Source: Syntrophobotulus glycolicus DSM 8271
Lineage (GTDB): Bacteria; Bacillota; Desulfitobacteriia; Desulfitobacteriales; Syntrophobotulaceae
Length of the DNA: 64,000 bases
NCBI RefSeq assembly: GCF_000190635.1
Contig: NC_015172.1
Span: 806,001 to 870,000, forward strand
Direction of reading: 5' to 3'
A program made the translations under genes and the position numbers. Shown in pieces: positions 61,441 to 64,000 of the stretch; the first letter of the stretch is position 1; each line of letters opens with the position of its first letter. Below the pieces are notes generated by a model. The model was not told the origin of the DNA. It saw only the letters and a program-made list of their open reading frames with translations, and did not search any database.

Positions 61441-61693
61441 TTCCTTGCACCGCCATCCGGCGTTGTGGGCGGCAGCGGCGGCTTTCTCTTTCCGGGGATT
61501 GCGCCCCTGCCGGTTCTTTTGACCGTGAAAATATAGGGTGAACGAATCGTTACCCCATGCCGCTTGATTATCCCAGAGGACAGCATGTTTTGCCTTTGTT
61601 TAAGCTCTGTTTACATGAGCATGATACGGTGTCATCACTGAGAACGATTTTTATCGTCCCCAAATGCGCCGTTTGGCAGGATAGGTGATGAAA

Positions 61694-62371
61694 ATGAGTA
61701 AAATTATGATTGTGGACGACGACCCGAACATCCGTGAGCTGGTGCTCGCCCTGCTGCATCGCAGCGGCTTTGCGGCCTGCGAAGCGGCGGATGGGCGTGA
61801 GGCCCTGCAAAAAATGCTGAACGACAACCCGGATTTGGTGATCATCGACGTGATGATGCCGAATATGGACGGCTTTGAACTCTGCCGCCATTTGCGGCGC
61901 TATTACGAAAACCTGCCGGTCATCATGCTGACGGCCAAAGGAGAACTGGCGAGCAAAGTGAAGGGCTTTGGGCTTGGCGCCGACGATTATCTGACCAAGC
62001 CTTTTGAAGGAGACGAGCTGATCGCCCGCGTGCAGGCCCTGCTGCGGCGTTATAAAATTGAGGCTTCTCAGGTCATTCAAACCGGCAATGTCCTGATCGA
62101 CAAGAACAGCTACAGCATCACCCTGAATGGGGTACGCGAGGATATTCCCCTGAAAGAATTTGAACTGATTTTTAAGCTGGCGGGCTTTCCCGGGAAAACA
62201 TTTTCCCGCAACCAGTTGATTGAGGATATCTGGGGCGTGGACTTTGAAGGCAATGAACGGACGCTGGACGTCCATGTCAACCGCCTGCGCGACCGTTTTC
62301 CTGAGGAAACGGCCGGTTTTAAGATTACCACCGTCCGCGGGCTTGGCTACCGGCTGGAGGTGATGTCATGA
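61694..62371 (+). CDS. OmpR-family response regulator
   Basis: A 225-residue regulator. The receiver domain has DDD near residue 9, phospho-acceptor Asp in VIIDVMMPNMDG and DDYLTKPFEGDEL. The C-terminal winged helix (about 130-225) has LKEFELIFKLAGFPGKTFSR and VNRLRDRFPEE, typical of OmpR/PhoB DNA-binding. The ATG at 61694 has AGGTG 6 nt upstream; codons before it (61685, 61688) are also possible. It overlaps the kinase by 4 nt. Confidence 0.93.
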   Translation: MSKIMIVDDDPNIRELVLALLHRSGFAACEAADGREALQKMLNDNPDLVIIDVMMPNMDGFELCRHLRRYYENLPVIMLTAKGELASKVKGFGLGADDYLTKPFEGDELIARVQALLRRYKIEASQVIQTGNVLIDKNSYSITLNGVREDIPLKEFELIFKLAGFPGKTFSRNQLIEDIWGVDFEGNERTLDVHVNRLRDRFPEETAGFKITTVRGLGYRLEVMS

Positions 62372-63474
62372 GACAGCGGCCCCAACCGCCGCAGCCGTCG
62401 CCGGAAACACAGCAGCCCTGGCCGCGGCGCCCGCATGCCGTGCTGTCCTCCCTGGCCGCTGTCCTGTCGTTTGCGTTATGTTTTGCCGGAGGGTACATGC
62501 TGATGACAGTCCTTTACCGGCGGACCGGAACTCCCCCGGAATTCTGGCGGCATATTTTTTCCGGCGTCATGGGCCTCGTGATCTTCGCGGGTGCTATCTC
62601 CCTGGTCAGAGTCGCCGCGGTCCGGCATTCCCATAAGTTTGGGGAGCGGCAGGGCATGAACAGCCAGCTGCTGAACGCCATGACCCGCATCGCCCAGGGG
62701 GATTTCGATGTTTTTATTGAACCGCGGGATCATTTATTCCGTGATATCGTGGAGGGAGTCAATAAAATCGCCAAAGAACTCGGTTCCCTGGAACAGCTGC
62801 GGCAGGATTTTATCTCCAATGTATCCCATGAGATCCAGTCCCCCCTGACTTCCATCAGCGGCTTTGCCGCCTTGTTAAAAAATGACGCCCTGACCGCCGA
62901 ACAGAAAACCCACTATCTTGGCATTATCGAAACGGAAAGCAAACGGCTGTCGGCCTTAAGCGACAACCTGCTGAAGCTGTCGGCCCTGGAGACCGGCAGC
63001 GAGTCATTAGCCCGCAAGGAATACCGGCTCGACAAGCAGCTGGAGGACATCGCCCTGATGCTGGAACCGCAATGGAGCGCCAAGGATATCGCCCTGGAAG
63101 CCGACCTGGAAAAACTGACGATCCAAGGGGACGAGGGACTCTTGTCCCAGGTCTGGGTCAACCTGCTGCATAATGCCGTCAAATTCACGCCGGGGGGCGG
63201 CGTGATCCGGATTGAATTAAAAGCCGGCCAGGGGAATGTATGCTGCCGGATCAGCGATACCGGCACCGGCATCGCCCCGGAAGACCAGATCCATATCTTT
63301 GAGCGGTTTTATAAAGTGGACAAATCCCGCGACCGCGCCCTTGGCGGCAACGGGCTGGGGCTCTCCCTCGCCAAGAAAATCGTGGAACTGCACGGCGGGC
63401 AGATTACGCCGCAAAGCGCGATCGGCAAAGGCACAACCTTTACGGTCACCTTGCCCCAGAACCAATCCGGATGA
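62368..63474 (+). CDS. Membrane histidine kinase, OmpR-type partner
   Basis: A 368-residue kinase with two membrane helices (about 30-50 and 62-85) and almost no extracellular loop. A HAMP-like linker (MTRIAQGDFDVFIEP) follows. The HisKA phospho-acceptor His is in SNVSHEIQSPLTS, and the ATPase domain has NLLHNAVKFTPGG, DTGTGIAPED and GGNGLGLSLAKKIVE. The short sensor loop suggests membrane or intramembrane sensing, as in antibiotic or envelope-stress kinases. It overlaps the regulator gene by 4 nt. Confidence 0.92.
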   Translation: MRQRPQPPQPSPETQQPWPRRPHAVLSSLAAVLSFALCFAGGYMLMTVLYRRTGTPPEFWRHIFSGVMGLVIFAGAISLVRVAAVRHSHKFGERQGMNSQLLNAMTRIAQGDFDVFIEPRDHLFRDIVEGVNKIAKELGSLEQLRQDFISNVSHEIQSPLTSISGFAALLKNDALTAEQKTHYLGIIETESKRLSALSDNLLKLSALETGSESLARKEYRLDKQLEDIALMLEPQWSAKDIALEADLEKLTIQGDEGLLSQVWVNLLHNAVKFTPGGGVIRIELKAGQGNVCCRISDTGTGIAPEDQIHIFERFYKVDKSRDRALGGNGLGLSLAKKIVELHGGQITPQSAIGKGTTFTVTLPQNQSG

Positions 63475-63594
63475 TGTTCAGGGTTGTTTACATCCCGTAA
63501 ATCTGGTAAGGAATCCAAGGGAAATACAAAATGATGATGAAATGCTAGATGATATAGTGCAATAAATTTATCATTTTTATGGTAGACTAAGATC

Positions 63595-63713
63595 AAAAGA
63601 GGAACCATGCGCCAACATGATTCCTCGGCAACAGCCGCTTTAGGGGCGGTCGGCTTAGGGAATAACGAAATAAACCGCTAATCCTTGCACAGGGGCGGTT
63701 TATTTCCTTTTCG
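63595..63713 (+). promoter_or_regulatory. Unidentified structured leader with terminator
   Basis: GAGGAA (63599-63604) pairs with TTCCTC (63621-63626), with a nested CATG/CATG pair. A second helix forms in CAGCCGCTTTAGGGGCGGTC. Then AAATAAACCGC (63668-63678) pairs with GCGGTTTATTT (63695-63705), followed by CCTTTT. The arrangement resembles a riboswitch with a terminator platform, but I cannot match it to a known class. No plus-strand gene follows before the window ends. Confidence 0.4.
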
Positions 63714-63760
63714 GAAACGAAAGCATGAACACGGCTAAAGGTGCCTATGGTTGAGACCCT

Positions 63761-64000
63761 TCAGTTCTCGGCATGGCTTGCTGCCCGCTGACTGATGGCA
63801 AAGAAATTGGTCCTGATGATGAGATCAGCGACTTGAAGAGTTTGCCCCACCTCACTGTCCGGGTCCCAATCGTAGTCAATGCGGTCCGGGGTAACGCGAG
63901 CCATCTGTTTAATGTAGTCGCCCCGGGGAATGATCGCGAATCCCCCCGCCGGAGTCAGCAGGTTTTTTCCCATGGCATAATGGGCAGCTTCCTGCTCAAA
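63761..64000 (-). CDS. C-terminal part of an unknown protein, cut by the window edge
   Basis: The minus strand is open from the end of the window to TGA at 63761. The visible 79 residues read FEQEAAHYAMGKNLLTPAGG, then FAIIPRGDYIKQMARVTPDR, DYDWDPDSEVGQTLQVADLI and IRTNFFAISQRAASHAEN. An internal Met at 63973 need not be the start. I do not recognise the family. Confidence 0.55.
   Translation of the reverse strand, partial: FEQEAAHYAMGKNLLTPAGGFAIIPRGDYIKQMARVTPDRIDYDWDPDSEVGQTLQVADLIIRTNFFAISQRAASHAEN

Noticed and set aside
61166-61456. A 96-codon minus-strand frame
   Set aside because: It has a Cys/Arg-rich sequence with no start signal and overlaps the promoter region of the OmpR-type pair. 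The real small gene here is the 57-residue HTH protein at 60990-61163.

Overview
The window looks like a low-to-mid GC Firmicute of the class Clostridia, probably near Peptococcaceae/Desulfitobacteriaceae. This is inferred from strong AGGAGG ribosome binding sites, TTG and GTG starts, sporulation-lineage sensor kinases of the ComP and AgrC types, SLH and cell-wall-binding repeats, and c-di-GMP-I and ZTP riboswitches. I could not test this by database search. I saw no rRNA, tRNA or CRISPR array. By eye the composition is mosaic: about 12.9-20 kb is AT-rich, and about 51-61 kb is clearly GC-rich.

Layout. (1) 0-9.1 kb, minus strand: a complete comQ-comX-comP-comA quorum-sensing operon downstream of a one-module NRPS (C-A-PCP-reductase). 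A decayed Sfp-type phosphopantetheinyl transferase lies between comQ and the NRPS. A perfect ComA-type operator lies just upstream of comX. (2) 9.3-12.1 kb: a hybrid sensor kinase and a small lipoprotein. (3) 12.9-20 kb: a type I restriction-modification operon, hsdM-hsdS-(proteasome-like Ntn hydrolase)-hsdR. (4) 20.7-22.4 kb: an XRE regulator, an orphan ZTP riboswitch followed by an 8-codon stub, and a BRO-N/Fic fusion. (5) 22.8-27.3 kb: a DUF1616 membrane protein, then a c-di-GMP-I riboswitch ahead of an agr-like module (kinase, AgrB, AgrD, LytTR regulator). (6) 27.4-43.8 kb, plus strand: a long surface-glycan or glycolipid operon with a geranylgeranyl-reductase-like flavoprotein, a DPM1-like transferase, GT4, radical SAM protein, epimerase, pyruvyl transferase, multispan membrane protein, flippase, ManC, phosphomannomutase, a frameshifted ManA and an ABC exporter. 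(7) 44.3-50 kb: a KilA-N pseudogene and a three-gene TerB/ATPase/helicase system matching Shango. (8) 50-58 kb, minus strand: a degraded gene, a conserved hypothetical gene and a 2.1-kilo-residue SLH surface protein. (9) 58-63.5 kb: an AgrC/LytTR-type pair, a small HTH protein and an OmpR-type pair, then an unidentified structured leader and a gene that runs off the window.

How it fits together. Two peptide quorum-sensing circuits sit about 20 kb apart. ComQXPA probably reads an isoprenylated ComX and controls itself and the NRPS. The agr-like circuit probably reads a cyclic peptide. Its LytTR regulator is the best candidate to bind a family of 21-bp direct repeats that I find upstream of three transcription units: the DUF1616 gene, the agr operon and the glycan operon. 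The glycan operon makes GDP-mannose (ManA, PMM, ManC) and contains genes resembling a reduced-polyprenol (dolichol-like) glycan pathway. I consider this agr/c-di-GMP-linked glycan system and the Ntn-containing restriction operon the two least explained parts of the window.
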